64,000 bases of DNA from Oscillatoriophycideae cyanobacterium NC_groundwater_1537_Pr4_S-0.65um_50_18 (GCA_016208305.1 JACQYI010000058.1:90286-154285); one strand, 5' to 3'. Shown: positions 46,100 to 55,326, numbered from the stretch's first letter. Notes: generated from the sequence alone by a model not told the origin. Numbers and translations: made by a program.

Positions 46100-46660
46100 T
46101 CAGACTCGATCGCGTGTGCCATGCCCAAACTCCTTGGCTGCACAGAGAGAGCAGACCGACCAGCGTTCTAGCTCTCCTGTTGGCGTAGGACATTGACAGG
46201 TGGGGCACAGGGGCAAGTTTTGGGAACGCGATCGCAGGCTCCTGGCCCAGTCGCGAAAAGCACTCTGGGGGTCAATGGCGGTAGAAGGCGGAGAAACCGC
46301 CTCAGCACCAATGCGGCTTGGGTGATTTTCCCAAAGGAGGGTCGATTCTGGCCGTTCGGGGGCGAGGCTGCGCGTATGCCACTGAGCCGTCGAAAACCGA
46401 ATGTCGGTGAGATCTAGCGCTAGGCGATCGTTGAGCTTTTCTAAGATGCGATGCCGCTCAAAGGCCAGATTTTGTGCCCAAGCCGAGCTAGATGTTGCCA
46501 CACTGAGGTTCTTGCGTTGAATGGCGATCGGACGAGTCTGAGCGGCTACAGCAGAACCTACGACATCTCCCCAGCAAAGCAAAAGCTGCTGAAACTGCCG
46601 CCGCCCTTTCCAGCTTTCCTGATGATCCAGCCCCCCCAAAACCTGTTGCAGAGATTTCAT
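46100..46660 (-). CDS. dciA: DciA-like (DUF721) replication protein with zinc-finger-like tail
   Basis: About 186 residues (MKSLQQVLGGLDHQESWKGR). The first 90 residues are the DUF721/DciA KH-like domain: LLCWGDVVGSAVAAQTRPIAIQRKNLSVATSSSAWAQNL. DciA helps load the replicative helicase DnaB in bacteria without DnaC. The C-terminus carries CPTCQC ... CSLC, a Cys-x2-Cys pair arrangement consistent with zinc binding, as in cyanobacterial members. An ATG two codons upstream (46666) is an alternative start. Two family 2 MITEs lie directly upstream. Confidence 0.8.
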   Translation of the reverse strand: MKSLQQVLGGLDHQESWKGRRQFQQLLLCWGDVVGSAVAAQTRPIAIQRKNLSVATSSSAWAQNLAFERHRILEKLNDRLALDLTDIRFSTAQWHTRSLAPERPESTLLWENHPSRIGAEAVSPPSTAIDPQSAFRDWARSLRSRSQNLPLCPTCQCPTPTGELERWSVCSLCAAKEFGHGTRDRV

Positions 46661-46720
46661 CGCCATACAAAATGCTCAAAAGAAAATGCTCAAAAGAAAT
46701 GGAATAGGCGCTATTTTCTA

Positions 46721-46884
46721 AGAGGATGTTTGAAAAGTCCAACTATGAGTAGCGAAATGTTTCAGATCCCCCTAAATCCCCCTTAAAAAGGGGAACTTTG
46801 AATTCATTTCCCCCCTTTTTAAGGGGGGCAGGGGGGATCAACAGGTGCCTAAAATCACAGCCGACCACTTTTCAAACATCCTCT
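46721..46884. mobile_element. MITE-like element, family 2, copy 1 (164 bp)
   Basis: Perfect 18-bp terminal inverted repeats AGAGGATGTTTGAAAAGT (46721-46738) and complement (46867-46884). The interior has a mirror of CCCCTTAAAAAGGGG-type sequence giving a central hairpin (CTTAAAAAGGGG and CCCCTTTTTAAG). No coding potential. Confidence 0.85.
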
Positions 46885-46946
46885 AAACGAGTCAGAGGAC
46901 AGAAACTAAAGTCTAGCAATACAAAATAACCGTACTTTAGCCTTAT

Positions 46947-47155
46947 GAGGATGTTTGAAAAGTCCAACTATGAGTAGCGAAACGGTTCAGATCCCCCTAA
47001 ATCCCCGCGCGATCGCGCCGCTGCGCTAGAAAAAAGGGGCCTTTGAATTCATTTCCCTCCTTTTTCTAGACGTGAAGCGGCTTCCCGCAGGATGAGGGGG
47101 CAGGGGAGATCAACAGATGCCCAAAATTACAGCCGACCCCTTTTCAAACATCCTC
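46947..47155. mobile_element. MITE-like element, family 2, copy 2 (209 bp)
   Basis: Ends GAGGATGTTTGAAAAG (46947-46962) and CTTTTCAAACATCCTC (47140-47155). It is about 80-90 percent alike to copy 1 by eye, but both hairpin arms carry extra GC-rich sequence (with GCGCGATCGCGC and AAGCGGCTTCCCGC), suggesting later expansion. It lies 62 bases from copy 1 in the same orientation. Confidence 0.85.
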
Positions 47156-47509
47156 TTAGCGAAGGGCTAAGGGTCACCCCAAAGGTCGTTAAGGTGGCTG
47201 CAAAGCTATAGACTAACTCTGTAATATTTACGCCATAATTTGCCATCTAACAGTTTTTTTCTGGAAATTGGTTATCATATGCCATTGAGAGCCGCAGGTT
47301 AAAACTTCTGCTCTCCACATATAGCGTCAGGGTTTAGCTCAACTGGGAGTTACTACAGCTCTCAATCCCAGATATAGGTTTAGAAAGCTTTCAGGGTGGC
47401 GATCGATCTGGGTATGCCTTAAAGAACTCAGTCAAGAAGAGACTCAGCAGAGCCTCACAAATGTTTACAAAATTTACTCATTTTGCCCGTGAATGGTAGG
47501 AGTGCTGTA
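47156..47509. other. Intergenic region before the SPOR gene
   Basis: No gene is supported. GGGTTTAGCTCAACTGGGAG near 47330 recalls a tRNA D-arm but no acceptor, anticodon or T arm can be completed. Confidence 0.4.
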
Positions 47510-48958
47510 ATGCGCCAACCCGCTTTGATAGAAACCTTTATTCCTTCTCCAGACGCACAAGTGCCTCATCCCGTTTTGCGGGCGGTGCTTGATAATTTGG
47601 ATGTCAATCTTGAGGAAGAGTTGATTCGCTACCGTCGGCAGCAGCGCCTTCAGTCTGAGCCTTATGGGCGGCACAAAGCTGTAGCTCAGCCTCGTAGCCT
47701 CAGCCGAACCCCGGCGCGGGCACCGCAAAATGGCATTCAGCTCCCTAACGTTCGCGATGCCTTGAATCTTCATCCGACAGGTGAGTTTCCTATCGGCAAT
47801 AGCGCGGCTAGTCAGAATCCGGTCAAGGCTATTTTGGGCAATGCCTCTGAAAGTGTTTCTAGAACCGTTGAGCCTGCTCCCGCGATCGCCCCTCTGGCGG
47901 AACCTGACTGGGTCCAGCCTGCGACACCGCCGCAAATGCCAGATGAAGGCATTGCAAGCTATGCCCAGCACCTAGAGCTGTCGGTTCATGAACCAAACGC
48001 TGCCCTGCAAAAGCTTATTCAAGATAACGCCAAGCAGCGTCAGGCTAACCCCGACCACATCAGCCACGGCAATCTCTCTACTCAGCGGCTGGAAGTCCCA
48101 AGAGACTATCCAGAAGACTACCTAGAGTCTTCAGAAGAGCTGTTGAAGAGTATTCAAGAAGAAACTTCATCGCAGCGGGCGCAGCGTCGTCCCGATCTGC
48201 TAGATACGCTGCTAACGCCGATGGGCATTGGCTCTATGGTATTGCTGCTGCTGTCTAGCACGACACTCGGCTACCTGATCATGAATCCTGCTGCTCTGAG
48301 TGGCTTCTTGACGCCTCAGACCGCCAACTCACCGACTGCCCCTAGCCCTCTGACGCGGGTACCCACAACGCCGATTGATGTGTTTCCCTCTCCCAATTTG
48401 GCCGCTGAAGAATTTAAAGACTTAAATCTTGACACCCTCAGCACCATACCGAGTAACGCTCGTCGATCGCCTGCCCCGACTCAGCCTAAGACAGCCGCAT
48501 CGCCTCAGCCTGCTAACCGCAATGCTGGCGCTACAGCCCCGGCGCGCAGCCAGCCTCAGGTTTCTGTAGCGCCTGTGCCTCAAGAGCTACCTGCGATCGC
48601 AGTGGAATCGGCTCCTCCAGTGGCAGCATCGGCTCCGGTGGCTCCCCCTAGCGTCGAGCCTTTGCCTCCTGCGCGTGCCACGGCTCCCGCTGCTGAACCT
48701 GCACCGCCAAAAGCGGCCAGCCCTGAGATTGCGGTTCGCCCCTCTGCTGCACCCGAAAACCTTTATTACGTGGGCACAGAGTATAGCAGTGACTCTAGCT
48801 TGCAGCAGGCGCGTCAATCGGTGCCCGATGCCTATGTGCGAAATTTGCCGAGTGGGGCAAAGGTGCAGCTAGGTGCATTTAGCAGCGAGGCAGCAGCTCA
48901 AGAGCGGGTTCAAGAGCTACAGCAGCAGGGTATTCCAGCACAGGTTTATCAGCCTTAA
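47510..48958 (+). CDS. SPOR-domain protein, single membrane span
   Basis: A 482-residue protein; GGTAGGAG precedes the ATG at 47510 and decides it over a GTG at 47483. A cytoplasmic N-terminal part of about 235 residues (start MRQPALIETFIPSPDAQVPH) is followed by one transmembrane helix (about 238-258; SMVLLLLSSTTLGYLIM), a long Pro/Ala-rich region and a C-terminal SPOR domain (LPSGAKVQLGAFSSEAAAQERVQELQQQG and PAQVY). SPOR domains bind denuded glycan strands at division sites, so a role in cell division or wall binding is likely. Monocistronic. Confidence 0.85.
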   Translation: MRQPALIETFIPSPDAQVPHPVLRAVLDNLDVNLEEELIRYRRQQRLQSEPYGRHKAVAQPRSLSRTPARAPQNGIQLPNVRDALNLHPTGEFPIGNSAASQNPVKAILGNASESVSRTVEPAPAIAPLAEPDWVQPATPPQMPDEGIASYAQHLELSVHEPNAALQKLIQDNAKQRQANPDHISHGNLSTQRLEVPRDYPEDYLESSEELLKSIQEETSSQRAQRRPDLLDTLLTPMGIGSMVLLLLSSTTLGYLIMNPAALSGFLTPQTANSPTAPSPLTRVPTTPIDVFPSPNLAAEEFKDLNLDTLSTIPSNARRSPAPTQPKTAASPQPANRNAGATAPARSQPQVSVAPVPQELPAIAVESAPPVAASAPVAPPSVEPLPPARATAPAAEPAPPKAASPEIAVRPSAAPENLYYVGTEYSSDSSLQQARQSVPDAYVRNLPSGAKVQLGAFSSEAAAQERVQELQQQGIPAQVYQP

Positions 48959-49038
48959 AGCACCGAGAGAAGTTCTGTCAGACTGCTAGATTCCTACACT
49001 GGCTTTTGCAAGCGTTTGCGCGCATCTCTAGACCGCAG

Positions 49039-49338
49039 CTACAGGGAAAAAACGACAACGGCCAGCAAAAATAGCGTTACGCCTGCCATGACGATCGTCA
49101 TTTTCTGCCCCATTCGTTCGGGAATGAACTGGATTTGAGGCAAAAAAAACCAGGTAATGGTTTGCAGCGATGCCGCTAATAAAAGCTGGCCCTGAAAGGT
49201 ACTGCTCACGATTTCTCGAAGGCTGGGCACGATCGCAGTCATCCACATCAGCAAAATGCAGCCCCAGGTTGTGACCGCTGCCAGAAAAGCCAGTGTCACC
49301 ATCAACCCTTGCAGGAGGTACCTACTGTTATGCCGCAT
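49039..49338 (-). CDS. Small hypothetical membrane protein
   Basis: A 99-residue protein from the ATG at 49338 (a GTG nine bases upstream is possible). Three hydrophobic helices are visible (about 8-32, 48-64 and 78-99) with a short polar loop QIQFIPERMGQK. I do not recognise a family; composition suggests a real small membrane protein. It is upstream of no obvious operon partner, with the universal stress gene 98 bases away on the same strand. Confidence 0.6.
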   Translation of the reverse strand: MRHNSRYLLQGLMVTLAFLAAVTTWGCILLMWMTAIVPSLREIVSSTFQGQLLLAASLQTITWFFLPQIQFIPERMGQKMTIVMAGVTLFLLAVVVFSL

Positions 49339-49436
49339 GTCGCTCACGTTGAGTCACTTGAGATCGGAGACGAAGGATCGTAGACAGATTAGCCTAGAGG
49401 ATTTGAAAAATTTTTGGTTTTATTAAATTTGCGATG

Positions 49437-49856
49437 CTAAGGCACAATCAACACGGGGCAAGGTGATAGGTTAATCACTCGAATCGTGACGCTATCCTGT
49501 GCGCCTTCATCCGTTAGCCCCAATCCACGGCACCCCATAATAATTACATCTGCGTCAATCTCATCTGCTACATCACAGATGGTGAAAGCGGGTTTTCCCT
49601 GCCGTTCCATCAGTTCTGACGGAATGCCCAAGTCGGCAAAGAGTGCCTTGGCCGTGGCCAATAGCTTAGCGATCGATTCAGGAGAAGTCATTTCTTGCTC
49701 GGCAATTGTTTTGGGGGGTTGCCCTTCTTCGGGCAATTCCACGACCGAAAGAATCACAAGACGACTGCCACAGGTTTTGACGACGGACGCTACAGTCTCT
49801 GCCGCCTCGCGGGATTCTGGGCTTTGGTCAATGGGGAATAAAACAGTCTTAAACAT
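49437..49856 (-). CDS. Universal stress protein (UspA family)
   Basis: A 139-residue Usp domain from the ATG at 49856, with GAGGTG just upstream. MFKTVLFPIDQSPESREAAE is the first strand and helix; the ATP-binding signature GCRGLGL..GAQDSVTIRVINLSPCPVLIV (G-x2-G-x9-G-S/T type) closes the fold, so ATP binding is expected. Such proteins respond to stress and starvation. The 490-base spacer before pgk separates it from its neighbour. Confidence 0.88.
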   Translation of the reverse strand: MFKTVLFPIDQSPESREAAETVASVVKTCGSRLVILSVVELPEEGQPPKTIAEQEMTSPESIAKLLATAKALFADLGIPSELMERQGKPAFTICDVADEIDADVIIMGCRGLGLTDEGAQDSVTIRVINLSPCPVLIVP

Positions 49857-50347
49857 AGTCACCTCGTAGGGACATAGACTTTGGTAAAAACAGGCGGTAA
49901 AGGTAGGCCAGAGTTATGAGGACTCTGGATAAGGCAGCACCTGGAGTGAAAGTGGTGAAATGGCCAAATCTAACCTAATCTGACCCATGCAAATTTGATC
50001 TACCTTTTTTGAGCTATCTTACAGCAATTTTCGATCGCATTTGCTAATGCTGCATCCCTCAAGTCCTTGTAGCGTCAGGCTTTGGGAATACAATCTCCGT
50101 TGACCTGACTGCAAAGTGCCATTGTTTTGTGATTAATGCTTTGCATTATTCTTTTCCTCAGCACAAATTAGGTTGGGTGAAAATTAGGATTCAAAGCAGG
50201 TCGGTTGCTCTGCGCCATTTGACGCGATCGATGACAGATTTTTTCAGAAACTTAATTCGCTAGGACAATTTGGGACTTTTGGAATGATCCCCGACGCTTT
50301 ACAATGCTTCATAGGTATAAAAACTTATTTAAAGGGGAAGTTCAGCC
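49857..50347. other. Long divergent spacer between the Usp gene and pgk
   Basis: No gene or known RNA motif is recognised. AAGGGGAAG (50332-50340) is the pgk ribosome binding site. TATAAA near 50317 and TACAAT near 50300 are promoter-like, but no clear -35 pairs with them. Confidence 0.4.
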
Positions 50348-51568
50348 ATGTCCAAGAAAAGCGTAACGAGTCTAACAACAGCAGACTTGTCGGGCAAACG
50401 GGTGTTAGTCCGAGCAGATTTCAACGTGCCCTTAGATGACCAGGGTGCTATTACCGACGATACTCGCATTCGAGCGGCTTTGCCCACTATTCAGTACCTC
50501 ACCTCCAAGGGGGCAAAGGTTATCCTCAGCAGCCACTTTGGCCGACCTAAGGGCGATGATTTTGCAGCGCGGGTGACGGATAAGTTCCGCCTTACCCCCG
50601 TTGCGACTCGGCTCTCAGAGCTTCTGGGCAAGCCTGTGGTCAAAACTGACGACTGCATTGGCGATCAGGTGGCAGCCAAGGTCGGCGAAATGCAAAATGG
50701 CGATGTGCTGTTGCTAGAGAACGTACGCTTCCATCCTGAAGAAGAAAAAAATAATCCTGCGTTTGCTCAGCAATTGGCTTCTGTAGCTGACCTGTATGTC
50801 AACGACGCTTTTGGGACGGCTCACCGCGCCCACGCTTCGACCGAAGGCGTAACCCACTACCTGAAGCCTTCGGTTGCAGGGATTTTGATCGAAAAAGAAT
50901 TGCAGTATTTGCAGGGGGCGATCGAAGTTCCTCAGCGTCCTTTGGCGGCAATCATCGGTGGTTCTAAGGTTTCTAGCAAAATCACCGTCATCGAAACGCT
51001 GCTCGAAAAAGTAGACAAGCTGCTGATCGGCGGTGGCATGATCTTTACCTTCTACAAGGCACGCGGCCTCAATGTCGGGAAGTCTTTGGTAGAAGATGAT
51101 TTTGTCGAACTGGCTAAAACTTTGGAAGCCAAGGCAAAAGAGAGAGGCGTGGCGCTGCTCTTGCCAACGGACGTAGTAGTGGCCGACAACTTTTCTCCCG
51201 ATGCCAATGCTCAGACGGTTAGCGTCGAGAGTATTCCAGATGGTTGGATGGGTCTAGATATTGGGCCGGACTCTGTGAAGGTGTTTGAAGACGCTTTGGC
51301 AGACTGTAAGACTGTGATCTGGAATGGCCCTATGGGTGTGTTTGAGTTTGCTAAGTTTGCGGCGGGTACAGAAGCGATCGCCCATTCTCTGGCAGCCATC
51401 ACCAAAACAGGTGCTACCACGATCATTGGCGGGGGTGACTCGGTCGCAGCCGTCGAGAAAGTGGGTGTTGCCGATCAAATGAGCCACATTTCTACGGGCG
51501 GTGGGGCCAGCTTGGAACTGCTAGAAGGCAAGGTTCTACCGGGCATTGCGGCTCTAGATGATGCGTAA
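50348..51568 (+). CDS. pgk: Phosphoglycerate kinase
   Basis: A 406-residue glycolytic/Calvin-cycle kinase interconverting 1,3-bisphosphoglycerate and 3-phosphoglycerate with [19 protein letters not shown] and [11 protein letters not shown] are the 3-phosphoglycerate-binding segments; [38 protein letters not shown] and the C-terminal [14 protein letters not shown] are the conserved hinge and nucleotide sites. Length is standard. A strong ribosome binding site precedes the ATG. A family 1 MITE and a hairpin terminator follow. Confidence 0.97.
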   Translation: MSKKSVTSLTTADLSGKRVLVRADFNVPLDDQGAITDDTRIRAALPTIQYLTSKGAKVILSSHFGRPKGDDFAARVTDKFRLTPVATRLSELLGKPVVKTDDCIGDQVAAKVGEMQNGDVLLLENVRFHPEEEKNNPAFAQQLASVADLYVNDAFGTAHRAHASTEGVTHYLKPSVAGILIEKELQYLQGAIEVPQRPLAAIIGGSKVSSKITVIETLLEKVDKLLIGGGMIFTFYKARGLNVGKSLVEDDFVELAKTLEAKAKERGVALLLPTDVVVADNFSPDANAQTVSVESIPDGWMGLDIGPDSVKVFEDALADCKTVIWNGPMGVFEFAKFAAGTEAIAHSLAAITKTGATTIIGGGDSVAAVEKVGVADQMSHISTGGGASLELLEGKVLPGIAALDDA

Positions 51569-51630
51569 AGCTCTATAGCGATCGCGTAGAGCGGCGGCTT
51601 TGAAAGTTTTGCAGCGCGAAGCCTTCAAAC

Positions 51631-51771
51631 GGGCGCATCTAGCAGTTGGGGGAGCCTCTAAAGGTTACGAGAGCGGGAGGGTAGGATGATGCGATCGCGG
51701 TTGTTCACTCTCCCATCATCTTACTCTCTCACCACTAAAAACATCTGCTTCCCCAACGACGAGATGTACCC
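51631..51771. mobile_element. MITE-like repeat, family 1, copy C (141 bp)
   Basis: Starts GGGCGCATCTAGCAGTTGGG and ends CCAACGACGAGATGTACCC. It is flanked by CCTTCAAAC (51622-51630) and TCTTCAAAC (51772-51780), a 9-base direct repeat with one mismatch, matching the 9-base pattern of copy B. Confidence 0.82.
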
Positions 51772-51820
51772 TCTTCAAACCCATTTGAGCAGGTCAAAAA
51801 GCTCAACATCTTGCTTCTAG

Positions 51821-51865
51821 AAAATCCTCTGTTTCTCCCGTCCTGCGTGCGAAACAGAGGATTTT
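51821..51865. terminator. 15-bp hairpin downstream of pgk
   Basis: AAAATCCTCTGTTTC (51821-51835) pairs perfectly with GAAACAGAGGATTTT (51851-51865), loop 15 bases, with T-runs on both strands. It can terminate pgk transcription, and read in the other direction it lies downstream of psaFJ. Confidence 0.75.
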
Positions 51866-51959
51866 TAGCAGGTTGGGGTATATGAAGCTTGTTCGGAACT
51901 GAGCGTTTAGCGATGAATCGTGCCCTAAAAATAAGTAAAGCGAACCTTCCGAATAAAAA

Positions 51960-51980
51960 CTGTAGATTCAGGGGCTACAG
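51960..51980 (-). terminator. Hairpin downstream of psaFJ
   Basis: On the minus strand CTGTAG and CTACAG form a 6-bp stem followed by TTTTTATT, and a further outer pair AAAGCGAA/TTCGCTTT brackets it. It lies about 145 bases after psaJ. Confidence 0.5.
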
Positions 51981-52123
51981 CTTTCTTTCTGAGGATTCGC
52001 TTTGACTAATTTCTAGACCAAGCGTGAGTTATGCTGCAAAACGGGCTGCAACTCATCCTTTGGCCGACGAATTGGGCTTTGTTCCTCCAGGGAACCCCAA
52101 GCATTCTGGACTTAAAACTAGGC

Positions 52124-52246
52124 TTAGGGATGGAACAAAAGGTCTGGGAAAAACCGATTGAATTCAATCAAAATGCCAGCCGTGATGATCATCCAGACGG
52201 TTGCCAGTACGGGGGCTGTAGAGAGGTACTTCAGAAAATATTCCAT
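52124..52246 (-). CDS. psaJ: Photosystem I subunit IX
   Basis: A 40-residue frame found by translating the minus strand downstream of psa[19 protein letters not shown], then [20 protein letters not shown] and HP. This is a textbook PsaJ: one transmembrane helix with the N-terminal KYLSTAPV and C-terminal [11 protein letters not shown]. PsaJ sits at the edge of photosystem I next to PsaF and stabilises it. The gene is 49 bases downstream of psaF, the usual operon order. Confidence 0.97.
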   Translation of the reverse strand: MEYFLKYLSTAPVLATVWMIITAGILIEFNRFFPDLLFHP

Positions 52247-52295
52247 AGATATGCTCCAAGAATGAATATTGCCGCATCAAACATGCAAATTGGGA

Positions 52296-52781
52296 CTAGC
52301 GAGGAGAAACGGTGATTTCGTTATCTTTCGCAGTCAATTCACCCGTTGTCAGCTCTTTGAGGGCTGCTAGGGGCCAAGCAAAACCTGTCAGCATGTATTT
52401 GATCGCCAAAGGAACATCGATCACGACTTCCTTCATTTCAGGGTTGCTGCTTCCACGGACGGCAATCACATAGGCGCGACCTACCCAACCAATCCAGCCT
52501 GCAATGTACAGGAACAAAATGCTGGGGATGATGAACTCACCTAGGTGATCAAGGCGACCATCCACGATGAGATGGGGTAAGCCATCTGTACCACAGAGAA
52601 CGTTAGAATTGGCGTAGGCTTCAAACCGTGCCTTAGCTTGATCTGTTGTGGCATTGGCGGCACGCGCTAAGAAAGCTTTGGACTGACCGCAAGGGGTCAA
52701 TCCGGCTACATCTGCTGAAGCAGAGGGCGCGAAACCAAAGCACAGGAAAAGAACAAGAGCTAGAGCAAACAATCTTCGCAT
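52296..52781 (-). CDS. psaF: Photosystem I subunit III
   Basis: A 161-residue precursor starting at the ATG at 52781 (AAGGGAAAC upstream; an ATG six codons earlier is less likely). The signal peptide ([19 protein letters not shown]) targets the lumen; mature PsaF begins near [14 protein letters not shown]. The two Cys (CGQS and [10 protein letters not shown]) are the usual disulfide pair. A membrane helix ([20 protein letters not shown]) and a C-terminal hydrophobic stretch ([15 protein letters not shown]) follow. PsaF binds near the lumenal donor side of photosystem I. psaJ follows. Confidence 0.97.
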   Translation of the reverse strand: MRRLFALALVLFLCFGFAPSASADVAGLTPCGQSKAFLARAANATTDQAKARFEAYANSNVLCGTDGLPHLIVDGRLDHLGEFIIPSILFLYIAGWIGWVGRAYVIAVRGSSNPEMKEVVIDVPLAIKYMLTGFAWPLAALKELTTGELTAKDNEITVSPR

Positions 52782-52818
52782 GGAGTTGTTTCCCTTCATT
52801 TATAAATTACAAAGTTTT

Positions 52819-52898
52819 TTGTACAAAACGTTAAGTTATTTGTACAAGAGTTTTCGGGTTGTCAGAGCAATCATACTCCCCAAGGTTGACACAGTAAA
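52819..52898 (-). promoter_or_regulatory. psaF promoter and twin TTGTACAA palindromes
   Basis: On the minus strand TTTACT (52898-52893) and TATGAT (52875-52870) are separated by 17 bases, a good sigma-70-type promoter. Two perfect TTGTACAA palindromes (52840-52847 and 52819-52826) lie downstream in the leader, 21 bases apart centre to centre. Regulator binding is inferred; the light-regulated RpaB direct-repeat motif was looked for and is not clear. Confidence 0.5.
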
Positions 52899-53164
52899 GT
52901 TAAGCTCTTAAAAGAAGTTTACTGAGTTTTTGAAAAAGTGGGCAGGTCAATATTACATATCAGGAATCAGAGGCTGGAAGGGTTGATAGGAGAGCGATCG
53001 CCCTCTTTTAAACCTACATTTTCCAGATCTGATCAACTGGCTTTGCTGACTCCCAAGATGACATCATAAAAGACTCCAACCTAATCATTTTGTAATGAAA
53101 GTTTAGATAATTTCTCCGCTATTCCATTGTTGTTGATCCAGCCCTGACTTATCCCGATCGATTC

Positions 53165-54208
53165 ATGTCTACTATTCTTGCGATTGAAACCAGCTGTGAT
53201 GAAACTTCAGTGGCGATCGTCCGCGATCGCCATGTCTTGGGTAATGTCGTCTCCTCACAAATTGCCATTCACCAGCAATATGGCGGGGTTGTGCCGGAGG
53301 TGGCTTCTCGGCAGCATGTAGAAACGGTAAATGGGGCGATCGCTCAGGCTTTTCAGCAGGCTCAAGTTCACTGGACAGATATCGATGGTGTTGCGGCTAC
53401 CTGTGCGCCAGGTTTGGTGGGGGCACTGTTGGTAGGGCTAACGGCAGGCAAAACGCTGGCGATGCTGCATCAAAAGCCATTTTTGGGTGTGCATCACTTA
53501 GAGGGGCATATCTACGCTGCCTATCTCAGCGAACCTGATCTACAGCCCCCCTTTCTCTGCCTGCTGGTGTCGGGAGGACACACGAGCCTAATTTACGTCA
53601 AAGACTGCGGCTCCTACGAAATTTTGGGGCAAACGCGCGATGACGCAGCAGGAGAAGCATTTGACAAGGTGGCACGACTGCTCAATCTGGGATATCCGGG
53701 CGGGCCAGCCATCGATCGCCTCTCCCAACAAGGCAATCCTCACGCGTTTGCGTTGCCAGAGGGACAGGTTTCCCTGCCTCAGGGGGGCTACCATCCTTAT
53801 GACTCAAGCTTTAGCGGGCTAAAAACGGCAGTGCTGCGGCTGACGCAAAAATTGCAGCAGTCTGAACCTGAGCTGCCTGTGGCAGATATTGCCGCTAGCT
53901 TTCAGCTAACGGTTGCCAAGGCGTTGACCAAACGAGCGATCGCTTGTGCCCTGGATTATGGGCTAGAGACGATCGTTGTGGGAGGTGGCGTAGCGGCTAA
54001 CAGCGCTTTGCGGCATCAGCTCCAAGCGGCTGCAGTGAAACACAATATGCGGGTGCTGTTCCCGCCACTCAAATTCTGCACCGACAATGCCGCCATGATT
54101 GCCTGCGCTGCCGCCGAACATTTTAATCGGGGTCATCGATCGCAGTTGACCTCAGGGGCACAGTCAAGAATGGCCATCTCGGATGTGATGAAGCTATATG
54201 AGCGTTAG
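53165..54208 (+). CDS. tsaD: tRNA N6-threonylcarbamoyladenosine synthase subunit TsaD
   Basis: A 347-residue ASKHA-fold protein that makes t6A37 on ANN-decoding tRNAs with TsaB/C/E. The start [16 protein letters not shown] is diagnostic; the metal ligands are the HHLEGH motif (His111 and His115); [49 protein letters not shown] and the final [10 protein letters not shown] with its metal Asp are all present. Length is standard. No other t6A genes are adjacent. Confidence 0.96.
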   Translation: MSTILAIETSCDETSVAIVRDRHVLGNVVSSQIAIHQQYGGVVPEVASRQHVETVNGAIAQAFQQAQVHWTDIDGVAATCAPGLVGALLVGLTAGKTLAMLHQKPFLGVHHLEGHIYAAYLSEPDLQPPFLCLLVSGGHTSLIYVKDCGSYEILGQTRDDAAGEAFDKVARLLNLGYPGGPAIDRLSQQGNPHAFALPEGQVSLPQGGYHPYDSSFSGLKTAVLRLTQKLQQSEPELPVADIAASFQLTVAKALTKRAIACALDYGLETIVVGGGVAANSALRHQLQAAAVKHNMRVLFPPLKFCTDNAAMIACAAAEHFNRGHRSQLTSGAQSRMAISDVMKLYER

Positions 54209-54330
54209 CAGCGGCAAGTATTAGAAACGAGAATTAAATAAGTGCGATGTTTGGAAGGTGCAGGTTTGCCATCAAATCCAGTACAGGAAGGCGATCGCCC
54301 TGCTAAACCCATGCAGTTTGCCTGCCCTGA

Positions 54331-55326
54331 CTATGACTTACCCAAAATTTGCCGAATTTCATTGACGACGGCTTCAGGTTGCTCCACCATTGCCAAATGT
54401 CCGCAGTTCGGGATTTCAATCAGGTTGTCGCCACAGGCTGCAAAGGATGGGTGGAAGCTGGCCAGATGACGGACATATTGAGGTTCCATAATGGTGTCTT
54501 TGGCTCCAGCTATGAAGTAGGCGGGTTGGCGAAGCCGCGATACAACTTGTGGCAAACAGTTAACTTCGGCTTCGGTCGTGGAGTCTAGCAATGTTCCTAT
54601 GGCGGCCTCAGGCTGAGCGCTTAACAAATCGAGCAGGCGCTGTCTGCCCCAACGGTACTCGATCGGCTGAGCCACGTTCATTCGCGTTAATAAAGCTGCA
54701 AGCCCAGGTACATAAGCGAGCCATCGCCGCCGCAGATTGATCAACTGCTGCCCAGCCACTCTGAACTTTTCAAATTCTTCTTTGAGATAGATGCCGCCCC
54801 CGGCATTGACACAAATGACACCTGCGATCGTTTCGGGGAGCTGATCTGCGGCCCAGATCGCAATGCTGCCGCCCAATGAGTGCCCAATTAACCAAGCTTT
54901 GGTGATGTTTAGCTCCTTCAGCAGCAGCGCTAAATCTTGGGCGTAGGCTGCGGGCGTATGTCCTGCCCTCAGGGCAGGAGTTGAGGCCAAACTCGCTAAG
55001 CCTGAGCTGCCGGGAGTTCGGGCAGTAGAAACCCCTACTGAAATTGTCTCAAGTGCTCTTTCGGCAGCGAGTTCGGCAGAAACAGCAGCGATCGGGGCAG
55101 AAGTTCTGTTGAACGCAGCCCTATCAACTGCTATTTGCGACTCTCCAAAGCCGCGCATGTCGTAGGACAGGCAAGAATAGTCTGCTGAGAGCTGTTGGAT
55201 AACAGGCTGCCAGTAGGCACGACTCAGAAGCCAGCCATGCAAAAACACCAAGACAGGTGAGGTATCAGGAGGCGATGACAGCTCATAAGCGTGGGGAAAC
55301 CCCAAAATGTTGATGGTGTTGACCAT
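54331..55326 (-). CDS. Alpha/beta hydrolase with transposon-like in-frame insert
   Basis: A 331-residue alpha/beta hydrolase. VFLHGWLLSRAYW (oxyanion loop), YDMRGFGES, GHSLGGSIA with nucleophile Ser150, and late GAKDTIMEP and NCGHLAMVEQP (acid and catalytic His) are all present. Residues about 71-123 are an Ala/Ser-rich stretch unlike the family, where DRA would normally be followed closely by TPAAYAQDL. That stretch is the antisense reading of DNA at about 54958-55116 that looks like the 3' end of an IS200/IS605 element. The substrate is unknown. Whether the enzyme still folds cannot be judged. Confidence 0.88.
   Translation of the reverse strand: MVNTINILGFPHAYELSSPPDTSPVLVFLHGWLLSRAYWQPVIQQLSADYSCLSYDMRGFGESQIAVDRAAFNRTSAPIAAVSAELAAERALETISVGVSTARTPGSSGLASLASTPALRAGHTPAAYAQDLALLLKELNITKAWLIGHSLGGSIAIWAADQLPETIAGVICVNAGGGIYLKEEFEKFRVAGQQLINLRRRWLAYVPGLAALLTRMNVAQPIEYRWGRQRLLDLLSAQPEAAIGTLLDSTTEAEVNCLPQVVSRLRQPAYFIAGAKDTIMEPQYVRHLASFHPSFAACGDNLIEIPNCGHLAMVEQPEAVVNEIRQILGKS
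54958..55116 (+). mobile_element. IS200/IS605-derived fragment (MITE-like) inside the hydrolase gene
   Basis: TCCTGCCC-TCA-GGGCAGGA (54961-54979) is a perfect 8-bp stem with 3-base loop, the kind of hairpin that ends IS200/IS605 elements. Beyond it the plus strand reads KPELPGVRAVETPTEIV then SSALSAASSAETAAIGAEV, which from memory resembles the C-terminal tail of cyanobacterial TnpB proteins. The insert is about 159 bases (53 codons) and leaves the host frame open on the other strand. Exact ends are uncertain by a few bases. Confidence 0.65.

Noticed and set aside
47325..47395. tRNA-like sequence (GGGTTTAGCTCAACTGGGAG)
   Set aside because: Only a D-arm-like word is present; no matching acceptor stem, anticodon stem or TTCGA T-loop could be built.
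52780..52900. Canonical HLR1 (RpaB) site upstream of psaF
   Set aside because: The required direct repeats of the TTACA type are not present at correct spacing; only TTGTACAA palindromes are seen.
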